From Isoetes taiwanensis (lineage: Eukaryota > Streptophyta > Lycopodiopsida > Isoetales > Isoetaceae), in contig JAJEKV010000108.1 in the NCBI GenBank assembly GCA_021234155.1, positions 2,396,676 to 2,460,675 on the forward strand: DNA of 64,000 bases, read 5' to 3'. Shown one piece after another: positions 46,710-58,329 of this stretch. Numbering within the stretch: the first letter of the stretch is position 1; each line of letters begins with the position of its first letter. The notes below the pieces were generated by a model, which ran no database searches, was not told the origin of the DNA, and saw only the letters and a program-made list of their open reading frames with translations. Made by a program: the position numbers and the translations under genes.

Positions 46710-48832
46710 AATACGCAATCTTGTTTTATGCCCAATTCCCACATAATACTTAAAGTACCATGGTATCACATGCATGCAGGTGGCGACGATTGATTGAGGC
46801 ATTGAATAGATGATTCTTTGTTTAGTGAGATGAGCATTTTAGAGAGGTCATGGTCGGAGAAGACACAGTTATAGGAGTTGATAGGCTTATAGTAATTTTG
46901 GTTGATTATTATTGCACACTGGTTGGCTACAGTTGAGGCATTTGAACTGATGATTCTCTATTTAGTGTTAAAGAATGGATGAACATCGGACCTTGGCCAC
47001 AGTTGAGGCATTTGAACTGATGATTCTCTATTTAGTGTTAAAGAATGGATGAACATCGGACCTGTAATCTATTTTGTGCTTTTTACCACCTTCATGGATC
47101 TTTCATTCCATGCTACTAACAAGATTAATTAAGACATATAGGATTTCTAGAGAGGTTTAAAAGTTAAAGAAAAAAAGATGGCAAGCATTAAAAGTTTAGC
47201 ATAAGGTTTAAAAGTTAAAGAAAAAAGGATTGGCAAGCATTAAAAGTTTAGAGACAACTAAACTTGCATAACTATGTCAAATATGCGAGCATGTTTTTAA
47301 ACCATGCAAAAAGAAATATAAAACAAAATAACCTAGGAATAAACTTAATCTTGGCCCACAAGTTTTTTTTTGGTCAATTGTGACATCAAAATTAGCGGTC
47401 CAAATATTTGTTTGAACTATAAAAATGGGCAATATGGAGAGTATGGAGGCAAGTGCCTGTAGGCCAAGTTCTCTGCTAGGAAGCCTTGCATTTTGCTTTG
47501 ATAAATGGTGAAAAGGTTTCTTTTTTTGTTGTGCTGTATATTATGGATCATGAAGAATAGTACAAGGATTGGCTTTCTAGGCGAACTCATGGAAAGTGTC
47601 TGTGCCCACATAATGTTATGTGGATAAGTTTTCCTCCCTATTTTGCCTTCCTAGCAGGACTCAATTTAAAATTTCCTTCTTGCAATGCTGCACTGGATGT
47701 GTCTTTAAGGAACAAGATGGCCCAGATTGATATTGAGGTTCTCAAGTTTTTTATCGTAGATATAGGTTATAGGAATTAATTTGTAGAGCATGTCTTCAAC
47801 TTGATCTGAAGGTGAACCCACCCTCAAGTATGTCTATAACAGTCATTACCTTCTATGGATTATTTCAATGGAACAAATCTCGCCAAGTGTTTTATAAGTT
47901 GTAAAGGTGAAGCATTAAAAGGACCCTTACATGCACCTTTATTTTTTCTAATACGAAACGACAAACTTAATAGGCCAGGAGCTTGCATTTTTCAATGCTA
48001 CAGCCCGGGGTTGCACTTACGTGTGCATGAATAGGGTGACCAAAAACACCCATGTATACGATATTTTGAAAGGCAAATTTGACCCCTTCCATACACAATT
48101 TACTCAAATAGTGGCTAAAGACCCCCTAACTCCCACATGAGTCACTTAAGCACATTGTATGGCACCCAAAAGTGAATCGCCCTTGTGCTAGAGGGAGTAC
48201 GATTCTAGTGTCATTGATGATAATTTTTGCGCATTGGCTCTCTCGAGTTCTTAACAAATAATTAAAGATCTTTTTATTATGTACATGATATATGTGATTG
48301 ATAGAAGAATTGATGGTACACTTCTGTTCCCTTCAATGGCTGCCTCTGGAATCTCTACTATGATTCTTTCTACTAGCAAGCATCGTGCATGTGGTCATGA
48401 TCTTGAAACTGCACGCTATACAAATAGAGCTTCCTACAAGAGAAATATGCTATGGCTACAAAAAGAACAGGCACAGATCATTATCTAAGTTATCCTTGCC
48501 ACCCTTTGTATTTACAATCAGGCAGAAGACTCAACTGGAACCATCCTCTTATAAGATAGCGTGGAACAACAAAGTTGAAGCTTCCAAGCTTAGAAAGCCT
48601 AGGGATTGGATCAATAAGGTCATAGTGCAACTCACTTGAATTCGACTTGAACAAACAAGACTTTATTATCGACCTATGACTTCTTCTAACCTAATTATTG
48701 GCACTCAACTTTAATACTAATCCTTTCAAGCTTGAATTTTACTCCGAGATGTTTATAAACCATAGCTGACAAACCCATTGATAGTACAAACACTTGTCTG
48801 TTATCAGTTATATATATACAATCATATAAGCT
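46710..48832. other. Intergenic with two short tandem duplications
   Basis: No gene recognised. A 70-bp unit (AGTTGAGGCATTTGAACTGA...GAACATCGGACC) is duplicated at about 46931-47062. A 51-bp unit (AGGTTTAAAAGTTAAAG...GTTTAG) is duplicated at about 47152-47252. Confidence 0.55.
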
Positions 48833-48932
48833 GCCCCCTTATAAGTAAAGATTTGGGTGTCACCGCGTCGGCCGTCGATCTCAGATCTGGAAGATCAACG
48901 TTGCGCCACCCAAATCTCTACTCATAAGGGGC
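48833..48932. mobile_element. Small MITE (100 bp) with about 27-bp terminal inverted repeats
   Basis: GCCCCCTTATAAGTAAAGAT followed by TTGGGTG at the left matches, inverted, CACCCAAATCTCTACTCATA then AGGGGC at the right. The centre (CGATCTCAGATCTGG...) is also partly self-complementary. No coding capacity. Confidence 0.8.
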
Positions 48933-49013
48933 CAACTTGATTTGGATCCATTTGGGCCGTCGAACATGCCGGATGGACGACCTAGATTAAAAGCCCCTTT
49001 ATTTGGGGCTTTT

Positions 49014-49258
49014 ATTTTGGACCATTAGATTTAGGTCTAGTGGTAACACACTAGGTCTAGCAACTATAGGTCTCGAGTTCGAGACTGCCCAGAATCGCAC
49101 TCTGAACTGTTGGGTGTCAAAACCCACAGACGCAATGTAAAGTGGTTGGGGGCAGGGCCCAACCAAGCAATGTAGTGTGGTGTGTGGTCACATGTCCAGA
49201 TGGATGCTGCCTAGTGGCGTGACGTTAAAATACTATCTATCTATCTATCTATCTATAT
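49014..49258 (+). mobile_element. tRNA-derived SINE with (CTAT)n tail, copy 2
   Basis: An A-box-like TAGGTCTAGTGGT near 49029 and a B box GGTCTCGAGTTCGAGACT near 49070 are followed by a body of about 150 bp and a CTAT tail (49230-49255). The 3' part (ATGTCC..ATGGATGCTGCC...GCGTGACGTTAAAATA) matches the 5.0-kb copy. The family therefore has a tRNA head, a conserved 3' body and a tetranucleotide tail. Confidence 0.75.
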
Positions 49259-49423
49259 TATGACGTTGCATTTAATACCCGCGGTCTAAATGGCCTATAG
49301 GTTGCCACGTATCTTGACTGCAATTAATGCTAGGCAATGATTTGACATTGAAGGTACAAATGGGATATTATATTTAATGGACCTAGTGAGGTAATAAAAT
49401 TATAAAAAGAACAAGGTGCTGCG

Positions 49424-49444
49424 CACGGAGGGTTGCCCTCCGTG
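49424..49444. repeat. Perfect 9-bp stem hairpin
   Basis: CACGGAGGG-TTG-CCCTCCGTG is an isolated perfect inverted repeat; part of a small repeat or a structured transcript. No terminator role is assumed in a plant nuclear context. Confidence 0.5.
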
Positions 49445-49449
49445 ATCCG

Positions 49450-50040
49450 AGGATGAAGTGGCTTAAATCATACTTCAAAGTCATGTTTTCACAATCAAGC
49501 AAAATTGCTACTTCAAAACAATACAATACATGATACTTTATTCTTGTTTTCAACAACAATTTCACCCTTGATCCCCAAAATATTATTCTAATTCTAGAAA
49601 GGTCTAGAGTCCTATCACGTTATTCCATACGTCAACATTGCTTTGAGCACATACAATATTTTATTCAACCCAATGTCTCAACCTCAACCATTTAAGGTGA
49701 TTAAAAGAGAAATGACAAACAAAACTTTTTGGCTTAAGTTTGCATATTCGAATTAACATGATTTGGGTTCAAATCATCTGTTTGAGATGTTGCTCTAATA
49801 ATGCTTTCAATTCCAAACACTGATTTGTACACATGAATATATTGTTGCCATCATGGCAATGATATGGATTTAAATTTGTGGCGTTAACAAAATAATTTGA
49901 TCAAACTGTGCTTGTCTCAATCATTATATTATATAGACCACATGACATCAATTTGTAGCCTATGCATGCAACAACTACCTACTTATTAGCCAATAAAACC
50001 ATTTCTGTCATTAAAAATTGCAACATTCGAAAGAGCACAA
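49450..50040. other. Intergenic, AT-rich
   Basis: No gene, RNA or repeat structure recognised beyond the hairpin just upstream. Confidence 0.4.
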
Positions 50041-50499
50041 TTCTGGTGAGAGACTCGTGTAGACAGGAAAACCGGCCGATAGATAGGCATATCTTTCATC
50101 ACAGCAGTATATACAGTGTTGGGAATATCCAAGTGGGGTAGCCGACCATAGGAACCTTAACGGACTACCCCTGAAAAAGAACAAGGAATGAAGTCCAAGT
50201 AGCATGTGGAGATGGTGCTGCATGGTGAAGGGTCAAAGAGAGGCGCCGTGCGAGGGTTTATCATCGGGATAAAAAACCCCGCCCTTTCGGGTTTTCGAGA
50301 AAAACCCTAATGAGAAACCTCTCGCCAGGGCTCCCCTCAAAACCCGCACCACGAAATGATATAGAGAGGATGCAAACAGAAAAAGTCCCGCATGCATGCA
50401 AAACTCAAAAAGAACCCGTTAAGTGTGAGAGGGACCAAAAAAGGATGACTCGAAAATGAGAGAACAAATATCATGTACACAAGGCCTCCCCAAAGAAAA

Positions 50500-50670
50500 A
50501 CAAGGAGGGGGCTGGTCACGCATGCCACGCGAAACAAAAAACCTTCCAATGTGAAGGGGCTGTTCATGCGAGCCACGCAACAAAACCTCGCAAGGAGGGG
50601 CTGTTCACGCGTGCCACGCGAAAAAACAAGACCTCCCATCCGGAGGGGTTGGTCACGTGCACCACGCGAT
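50500..50670. repeat. Tandem repeat with CACGCGTGCCACGCG units
   Basis: Four related units of about 45-60 bp carry GGTCACGCATGCCACGCG, GTTCATGCGAGCCACGC, GTTCACGCGTGCCACGCG and GGTCACGTGCACCACGCG, each following an AAGGGG/GGAGGGG block. The CGCGTG/CACGCG halves are self-complementary. Confidence 0.7.
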
Positions 50671-50737
50671 AGCAAAAAGCCAAAAAAAAAACTATTACTG
50701 AAAATGCATATATGGGAACAAGATATCGAGGGGGGGG

Positions 50738-50912
50738 TTAGGGAGGGAAAAAGGGGCGCATGTACACTGCTGTGAGAAGACGCCGATGAGGAGGAAGGGA
50801 TGAAGATGCATATAAATAGTCTCGTCTCTCCCCAGAATGGCGATCCGACGGTGTCGAATCGCTGGCATTCTGGTGAGAGACTTGTGTAGACAGGAAAACC
50901 GGCCGATCCAAA
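50738..50912. repeat. Dispersed repeat, copy 1 (partner at 56.04 kb)
   Basis: About 130 bp starting GGGAAAAAGGGGCGCATGTA and passing through GCATATAAATAGTCTCGTCT to GAATCGCTGGCATTCT recurs at about 56040-56167 in the same orientation. The following TGGTGAGAGACTTGTGTAGAC...ACCGGCCGAT also recurs at about 50042-50090. A TATAAATA box suggests a promoter-bearing retroelement fragment such as an LTR piece. Confidence 0.75.
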
Positions 50913-51574
50913 GAGAACTTCCCTCTCAAAGACCCAGATGGTGGGAGAGGGAGAGCTGTTGGCGCAAGTTGGGTGTGACATAACGAGCATGAGTCGAAGG
51001 AGAACGCCAACGTGAGACATATCAACTTCCGTAGGTTCGGAGGTAAGCAAAGGCATGCCTTGGGAGCAGATGGGGCAGTCAAATGAAGCCATGATTCGAG
51101 GGTAGGAAAAGAAAACGGTCTTAGAAAACAAAAAAGTGCAAAGTGCAAGTTTCCCTACGCCTGAAAAGATTGACCACCAGTGTTAGCTGAAATGCATATG
51201 AGAAAAAAAACGTGCACAGGACGAAAACTCAATTTCATAGGAAGAAAGCTCTACAAAAAAATACGGGATAACCAATGACAAAAGAACAAAAAATAGAACC
51301 TAGGAAAAATCCCTAAAAACTCAAACATATGAAACTAGGAAAAAATGACCTTAAAAAGCAATGTGTATCCCACCCAATCTTAAAAGTAGAAATTCAAACC
51401 CAATGGTCGAATGATTGCATCCATGGTGGAGTTACGACAATGGAATGCGGCAAAGAGATACAATATAGCTATATGACAAACAAGAACGAGAATATAATAT
51501 ATCTAAATAAAGTTCTAAAGAGCAAGACAAGAGGAGCTATAAAAAGAATGAAGAACAAGAAAGAGAATATAATA

Positions 51575-54500
51575 TCTTATATTATAATGTTGTGTAATGG
51601 ACCGCACCCTAGATCGGGCGGCCCACATTAACTCTTTGAATAGACGGTCGTGATCATTCCAGAAAAAACCCTAACCCTATCCGTCGGAGTTGAGTCCTCC
51701 TTCACTTACATCCGTCGGAGTTGAGCTGGGTTCCTTTTTATCTGGCCTCTCTTTCTGCGATTTAGGGTTCCGGCCATACTCTCGAGCATCGCGGCCATGG
51801 TGACTACTGGTGGGAACACGGTGCTACAACTTCCCTAGGGAGTAGTGGCAAAACTCCACCCGGTGGTTCTTTTCCATATCGTGATTCAGTATATTGGACC
51901 GAAATGACCAAACCCGAGAACGGGGGAATCGGCACTCTTCTTCTTCATGGCCTCCGGACCTCCTTTGACCAGCTAGGTATTTCTTACGCTATGCCGACCA
52001 TAATGTACAATGTGTCAGTTGAAGTTGAAAGCTTATGGATTTACACAAGCCGGGCCTATGGATTTACATAGGCCAGTGAAGCCGAAGTTACAAGAAAGGC
52101 ATCGATCAGGCAATCTTAGTCACAAGAAAAGCATCGTGGCTTTTGACTTAAACCCTAATACAAAAGAGCTCGGCCTCTGCATGTTGAGCCCGTGCATGGC
52201 ACTTCCATAGTTATTTCTTCAACGCCTTCTAAGACGTTTTCCAAAGAACGAGCTCTCGCTATGGATTTTGAACTACACTTCTTCTATTCTCTTTCTAGCT
52301 CTTTTTCTATATGATGCTCTTAATCATAAAGGACAGTGGGGCGGCTAAACAAGGATAGCAAAGGCTTCGAGGTCGTTATCGGGAAGCTTAAGAACATCCA
52401 TGACTTCAAGAAAATGTGTTTTTGGTAGCCTTTGCTTATGCATATGTATGGTAAATGTGGAGCTATGCAAGATGCATCTCAAGTGTTTCGAGTATATCCA
52501 ATCAAAATTGTTTTTCCGAATATTATGCTTTCCGCTTACACCAAACATGGGCAGCTTGGCACAAACCACAAGCGTATTAAGTTAAGCTTTCCGTGTATGT
52601 GCTCTGTTTAAAACTTCTAGCTTCAATTTCCTTCGGAAAAATGGCCAAGATCTATAACCCGTAATTTTTAGTCAAATCGGCTATTAATGGGAAGGTCTAC
52701 ATGATCTTTGGCATGCTCAAATGGATTCGGATTTTAAGGAGAAGGATTCACATAAGCTTCTTGCTATCTTCTCGCATGCCTTTTACAATGAGTCCTACTA
52801 TAAGCCCCCTTTGCTTTTTACATTTTTCCAGGGGATTTTGCCTTCGTAATTTTGCATTACAAAAGGGAAAGACAACCCGATTCTTTTGCTCGATCGAAGA
52901 TGGGCGAAATTTTGATAACCCTTTGCTTTTATTAAGGATCTGCATTAGAAAAGAATAAATGGTGAATTATGATACAGATGACCATTTCTTGCTCATTTCT
53001 TGCTCACGGTCTGAGAGCGGATAAATCTATAATGGAATTGCTAGAGGCACTACCGCGGACCAAGAGATGCTTGAGATCCACGTAACGCTTGAAGTTATGA
53101 TGCAAAGACGTGCACCTTTAATAATTTAGCCTTTTGAGTGAAAGCTGGTCCGCTAAAAGTTCAAGAGTATAGGAGATTTGAGAGTGGACTTGCTTGGCTG
53201 CAAACTATCTTATTGTTTTCTCGCATATAAGAAAATGATGGCAAAGATGTTGCCTTCGCTCTACATACAAAAAGAATAAACTTCTATACAAAGACTAGCA
53301 ATGCTCCAGAAAGGGAATCAAGAGAGAAGGAAATGATAGGCACCATCCTATGAGGTCTTCAAGTTTATGTGGCGAGAAACAAAAATGGCAAGAATTTGGA
53401 TATCATGTTCGAAAAGGAGGACATTTGAAGCGAAAATGTAGCGTGGATGAAAAGCCAACAACATCCGGAGTCTCTAAAAGCTCCAGTGTGTATCAATCTA
53501 AGAAAAAATGGAGAAGCTACCTTGGCCTAGCATTATCCATCATTCAAATCATTGGTTGCTTTTAAAAGAGCCCATCCTTTAAATATAAATAGCCACAAGA
53601 TGGAGGCCATATTTGAAGTTATGGCATTCAAATGAGAGTTGGAACCTTGGTTTTATAGAGAATAGCTTAATGTGGGTGGATGGCATGCCCAAAGCGGCAT
53701 TGCTATGGTATAGCTTAAATCCATGTCACATGCACTCTGATTTATATCTCCCATATGTATTATATGTATTAATATGTATTATGTATTAAATTGCGGGCCG
53801 TGTAGTCATGTAGCAATGGTTTATTTTGAAGTGTATACGTTCTACAATATTTTTACTAAATTGTTAGCAAATCTTTTGTGGGTAGGAATAAGGGGCAGTA
53901 GCAAAGAAACATTAAAACTTTGCATATCTAATGGTACATTAGAACTTTGCATATCTAATGGCGGAGATCGGCTTTATTCATCTTGCTTAACTTTCAAATA
54001 GAATTTCCAAATGTTTTGATATCCCACTTTATATTATTTACTATTCTATTCTATTCTATTCTAAATTTGATACCTTATCATGAAATAAAGACCCATATTT
54101 TTGAATGGTGATTTCTCAAATTTGTTGAGTGCATAAGTGACCATATTTCAAAGGGAGAGCAAGAAGTTGGTGGTTGATACAATCCCTTCGCAAAAACGGA
54201 AAAAAGTATATGATTACATAAGTTCTAGCGAACTATGCAAGCTTTGCACAAATTCAATTTATGTTAGTACCCTAAAAGTTTGATCTGCCCAAATTTGACT
54301 TAAAAAGTTGGATAGCAGGCACAAGTTCAATTTGTGTTAGAACCAAAAGTTTGATGAACCATTCTTAGAGATATTATAGTAGTCATACTTGGGAATATTC
54401 AAGAAAATCCATTAACTCCATCCTTCATCTTTTGCAATGTTTCATATTTAATTCATGAGAGCCATGCCCACAAGTTTCATGTTTTTGTTTGTGCACACAA

Positions 54501-54898
54501 TTAACAACATCCAGATGATTTCAATTTAGAGCTCCAATTAAAGGTTCCAAGTACTTTTAAAGGTAGCTATAGATAAGGGGTGCAACACACACTAAATAAT
54601 GCAATCAATGCAATGCATCCAAAGGGTTGCATGGTGATGTTCACAACACATCCATAGCCACAACACATCTAAATTCATATAAAAGCAGCAAGATAGAGTG
54701 TCTTTGGTACACAACCTCAACAAGTCATAGACATGGCCACTTGCATTCTAAAAGTTCTAAAATGGTCAACGGCCAGAAGTTACTCTACAAGTTCTGAAAT
54801 TGATCCGAGGGCCCAAAAGTTACTTTATGCAAATGCACAAGTTCCCAACATTTCCAAGATTCCAAATTATGCCCAGCAACGCTGGGCACCATTACTAG
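51575..54898 (+). mobile_element. Helitron H2, gene-capturing
   Basis: The 5' end is TC of TCTTATATTATAATG at 51575, preceded by A. The 3' hairpin GCCCAGCAACGCTGGGC is at 54871-54887, followed by CTAG at 54895-54898 and T. The first 350-390 bp are nearly identical to the start of H3. Inside are a PPR fragment (about 52.4-52.6 kb) and a possible copia-like gag piece with a degraded zinc knuckle (YHVRKGGHLKRKC, about 53.4 kb). No Rep/helicase was seen. Confidence 0.9.
52426..52590 (+). pseudogene. Pentatricopeptide-repeat (PPR) protein fragment in H2
   Basis: The plus strand encodes LMHMYGKCGAMQDASQVF, then IVFPNIMLSAYTKHGQLG. This is the standard plant PLS-type PPR pattern (MYxKCGxxxDAxxVF ... 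N-x-M-x-x-AYxxHG) of organelle RNA-processing proteins. An in-frame TAG lies just before the block and no further repeats follow, so it is a captured fragment of one and a half repeats. Confidence 0.75.
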
Positions 54899-54911
54899 TA
54901 GCGAACTAAAG

Positions 54912-54992
54912 TTCTAAGGGTAACGAGGACTTGAACCCATGCCATCCACTTGAAAAGTGGAAGGCTCAACCAAAACCGCCAACGTGCGACTT
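54912..54992 (-). tRNA. tRNA-like sequence (degenerate, possible SINE head)
   Basis: On the minus strand GGTTTTGGTTGAG resembles an A box, CCACTTTTCAAGTGG forms an anticodon-type stem-loop, and GGGTTCAAGTCC is a perfect B box. The acceptor and T stems do not pair well, so this is probably a pseudo-tRNA or the head of a tRNA-derived element rather than a working gene. It begins 14 bp after the 3' end of Helitron H2. Confidence 0.35.
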
Positions 54993-54999
54993 GAGTAAT

Positions 55000-56035
55000 C
55001 ATCTACTTTTTATCTTATATAAGCGGAAAAATTACAGGGGCAGGCTCAGAGAAGGATGCCTGCGGCAAAGAGAGAGCTGAGAATCCGAAAAAAGAAAGGG
55101 GAGGGGAGCCCAATCGGAGCTGGATTGTGAAGAAGGGATGCTGACTCAGAGCCCAAAAGCCGATAAGAGCAATATTAGAAGAGAGATGAGCCGGGAGGAG
55201 ATTTGGGAAGGATAGGAGCAAAAGGGGATGACTGTTGAAAAAGACCAGAGATGGAAAGAGGGCTGCATGGCGCAGAGAAAAATGAGGAATTCAAACAGAG
55301 ATGAAGAGATCAAGTGGTATATGAACTGGATCGCAAAAGAAAACATGCCCAATCGAAGTGCAAAGAGCAGATAAGAGAGTAATCAGAAGATAGATGAAAA
55401 GAAATGATAACAGAGGGGAGATCTAGGCAAGATGTAAGCAAAGGATCAAATTTCGAAGAGTTCCAGGAATCGGGATGAGCACTGCATAAAAAATAATCTA
55501 TGTGGTCTTGGAGAATCAGCAACGCAATCAGCAACGCCCGATTTCAAAAAGGAAGGTAAATCCACAGTAGAAAACAAAAAAAACGAAAACGATCCTAAGG
55601 AAAAAAAGAACCCAAGCAAAACCAGAACAAAGATTGCAGAGCTATTAAAATCGAAACAATCTAACAGAAAAAAGAACTGAATTGCGGTTAAATTAAAGCT
55701 TAACAACATGGAGATCCTGAAGCAAAGACGACGACGATTCAGATCAAAGAGGAGTATTACTCCATCAAAATCAACCAAACGAAAAAAGCAAGGGCCCGAT
55801 TATTATGCTTCTGATAAAATATCCGAGCCAAAACCGTAGCTCTCATCAAGAATCAAAAAATAATCAGAAGAAGACGTACCTGCCAGAGGAGAGTGGCTAT
55901 AGCGGAAATAATCAGAAGAAGACGTACCTGCCTGAGGAGAGTGGCTATAGCGGAAAGCAAGAGCAGGAGGCCGAGGATAGCGAGCATGCTGAGGCGCTCA
56001 AGAAAAATTGGAGCAACGTGGATGACGGGAAATAG
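55000..56035. other. Non-coding, with a 50-bp tandem duplication
   Basis: AATAATCAGAAGAAGACGTA...GTGGCTATAGCGGAAA is present twice in tandem at about 55857-55956. The rest is purine-rich on the plus strand and holds long minus-strand frames without family resemblance. Confidence 0.5.
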
Positions 56036-56039
56036 TTGA

Positions 56040-56167
56040 TGGGAAAAAAGGGGCGCATGTACACTGCTGTGACAAGACGCCGATGAGGAGGAAGGGATGA
56101 AGATGTATATAAATAGTCTCGTCTCTCCCCAAAATGGCGATCTGACGGTGTCGAATCGCTGGCATTC
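56040..56167. repeat. Dispersed repeat, copy 2 (partner at 50.74 kb)
   Basis: Second copy of the segment described at 50738, with about five substitutions. It directly abuts the minus-strand peroxiredoxin fragment. Confidence 0.75.
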
Positions 56168-56199
56168 TCAATTGTCAAGTACCCTTCGCTATAAAATAA

Positions 56200-56395
56200 G
56201 CAAAGATATAGTCTGGATGACAAGTTAAACGTGCCATGCACCTTCTCTTTGACACCAATTTGCCCAAGCATTAAGAGCATATGGGTCATTAACTGAAACA
56301 CAGATAAGCCACATGCCATTGGCTTTGAAGTTATCAAGATTGTTAGCATAGCTTGGCCCATGTGCACCTACGTATATTCCTGTAAAGGCACCCTG
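56200..56395 (-). pseudogene. Type II peroxiredoxin fragment
   Basis: After a TTATCACAG acceptor the minus strand encodes GAFTGIYVGAHGPSYANNLD, then FKANGMWLICVSVNDPYALN and AWANW. This matches the core of plant PrxII thiol peroxidases (GA-F/Y-TGVCS ... F-x-A-K-G-x-x-x-V-I-C-V-x-V-NDPY-x-x-x-AWA). The catalytic cysteine of the TxxC motif is replaced (GIYV where GVCS is expected), and the frame shifts after AWANW. It is a dead fragment of one exon. Confidence 0.7.
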
Positions 56396-57730
56396 TGATA
56401 AAACCACAGTTAAACCATTAATACTAGTTCAGTTAAACCATTAATACTAGTTCATGAAAAAAAAAAAAAAAAAAGGAAAAACATCAAAGTTAAAAAGCAA
56501 TAAACAATAGTTTAGGCTCGGCATCATGCAAATATATGCAGTATAACAAATAATCTCTCTAGAAAGCAAAGAATATAGGCCTAGACTGGATCTATTTTCC
56601 AGTCTCCAATTTCAAGTTGGGTATTTTAATCTGCAGCTACAGGTTTGACTGCAAATGCACTTGATTTTCTGTGTATTCTCATTGCAGGGATTCTTATTCT
56701 AACTATAGCGAACAACAATGTCTGGCAATATCCAGAAACACCTGCTTCCGAATTCTGCGTTACCATGCATCCAACAGGCAACCATGCAATTGATGTGTCC
56801 ATCTGGTGAAATGTTATAACAATCTTGCATATGCACAGAATACCAACGGCTGATAGTTACTAGGCCAGTGCAAGCATATGAATTACCACAATTCAAATCT
56901 ATAAACAATCAGATATACATGCACCTAATCAATGGAACAAACACCAAGGAAATAAAATAAAGGAAGGAAGGAAAAGGGCCACAGTTGTGTGAGCTCAAAA
57001 GTTACTATGCTTCAAAGACACTTAGATTTTACAATTTGCAAGTGAAGAGGAACATTTAGTTGCATCTTTAGAAAATAATGGGATAAAAAGAGTCTGTACA
57101 TTAGGGGCAAATGACATAAGTTTGAAATCTTATGACGTCGATAATGTTTTCCCTCAATCCACGCGAACATTTAGCTTGATGCCATAAGTAAAAAATTTGT
57201 ACTGTCACTGCAACAGCAAGATGACACTACAAATCCCACAATATGAGATTGGCCTTATTCTAATTCAAACTTGTATATCTATGTTTCTTTTCTTTTCCTT
57301 GCAACTGCGAAAAATTAAACAACCTGCACAATTTACCCTAAACCCTGCTTGCATTGGCACCAGAAAATGCGATGCCAACATGCCTTACTTCTCAATCTGC
57401 ACAATGCAATAAGAAACAGGGAGAGACCACACCGTCTAGTGTAAGAAGATCACAGCCAAATTTGTGCCCTTCTCATAGTCTTGCTGGGCAAAATCTAAGC
57501 ACATTTGCAGCTCTCTTTTCTAGAGAACTTCATCAGGAACTTCTTAAAGCATTGTACAGAGTATGAGAGATTATGTCATGAATGATGTATAACATAGTAA
57601 TCAAAGCAAGTTTGCCCGTGGATATCTTTTGAAACATGTTGCTCTAAAAGGATCTATACATGGAAGGGAATAACAGAATTTGTAGAAAAGTTGTCGAGAG
57701 ACCTTGCCTCTTGTTACAAAAAATCATTGC

Positions 57731-57898
57731 AAATCAAATGCCTGGGTCAGGAGGCTTGAAAGGAAAGCATTGATCTCTTGTGCAGGGGCCACTGGTAACT
57801 GATCGATTGTTCTTGTAGAATTATAAATCTGATGCAGATCATCATGCAAATCTTTGATAAAGGCAAGCCCTTTATCTTTTGTGCCACCGTCTTATAGA
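57731..57898 (-). CDS. Unidentified C-terminal exon, minus strand
   Basis: A stop-free block encodes DGGTKDKGLAFIKDLHDDLH, then QIYNSTRTIDQLPVAPAQEI and NAFLSSLLTQAFDLQ before a TGA. It looks like the well-conserved end of a real protein, but I cannot name the family. It lies just downstream (minus direction) of the Hsp70 fragment. Confidence 0.35.
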
Positions 57899-57959
57899 GA
57901 ATGTCAAGCAATACAAACCTCAGCCACTGCTGCCGCAAGAACTAAAGGATGTGCCAAAA

Positions 57960-58270
57960 GGCAGCAATGCTGAGAGAGCTTGCAATAATCACCGTAACAC
58001 AAAATGACAAAATTAGTGGAAATGGTAACCCCCACATATTTAATGGTTCTTCCTAAATAATATTCAGCAATTTTTTTGACATTTTCCAATATCATACCAC
58101 AAATTTCTTCAGGACAGAAAGATTTTTCTTCACCTATGTACTGCATTAACGATCAAGGGCTATTTCCTACTTCACAACCTAATTTAAAGGGTCTATTCTT
58201 AACATCCCAATGAATGCTAGAATCCGGAGATTTTTTAGCCCATAAGACGCCTTCAAATCTGACTTTAATA
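57960..58270 (-). pseudogene. Hsp70 ATPase-domain fragment
   Basis: The minus strand encodes KKSPDSSIHWDVKNRPFKLG, then after a stop MQYIGEEKSFCPEEICGMIL and ENVKKIAEYYLGRTIKYVGV. This follows the Hsp70 nucleotide-binding domain order: xDxxxxPFKV, GEEKxFxPEEIxxMxL, K-x-x-AE-x-YLG and (A)VVTVPAYF. The expected TVPAYFND is TISTNF and then degenerates. One in-frame stop and loss of flanking regions make it a fragment. Confidence 0.72.
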
Positions 58271-58329
58271 TAGGGTAAAGATCCGAGAGAACAAATGCCT
58301 AAGCCTATGAATAAAAAAAGAAGATGAAG

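Noticed and set aside
50337-51131. 264-codon minus-strand frame
   Set aside because: It covers tandem repeats and a dispersed repeat with a TATA-like box, has no domain pattern, and its composition mirrors the purine-rich opposite strand.
51665-51685. Telomere-like AAACCCTAACCCTA near Helitron heads (also 34050 and 59170)
   Set aside because: There are only one or two units, shared by Helitron copies; these are telo-box-like motifs within the element, not interstitial telomere arrays.
54912-54992. Functional tRNA-Glu gene
   Set aside because: The anticodon-like loop and B box are present but acceptor and T stems do not pair, so only a tRNA-like call is kept.
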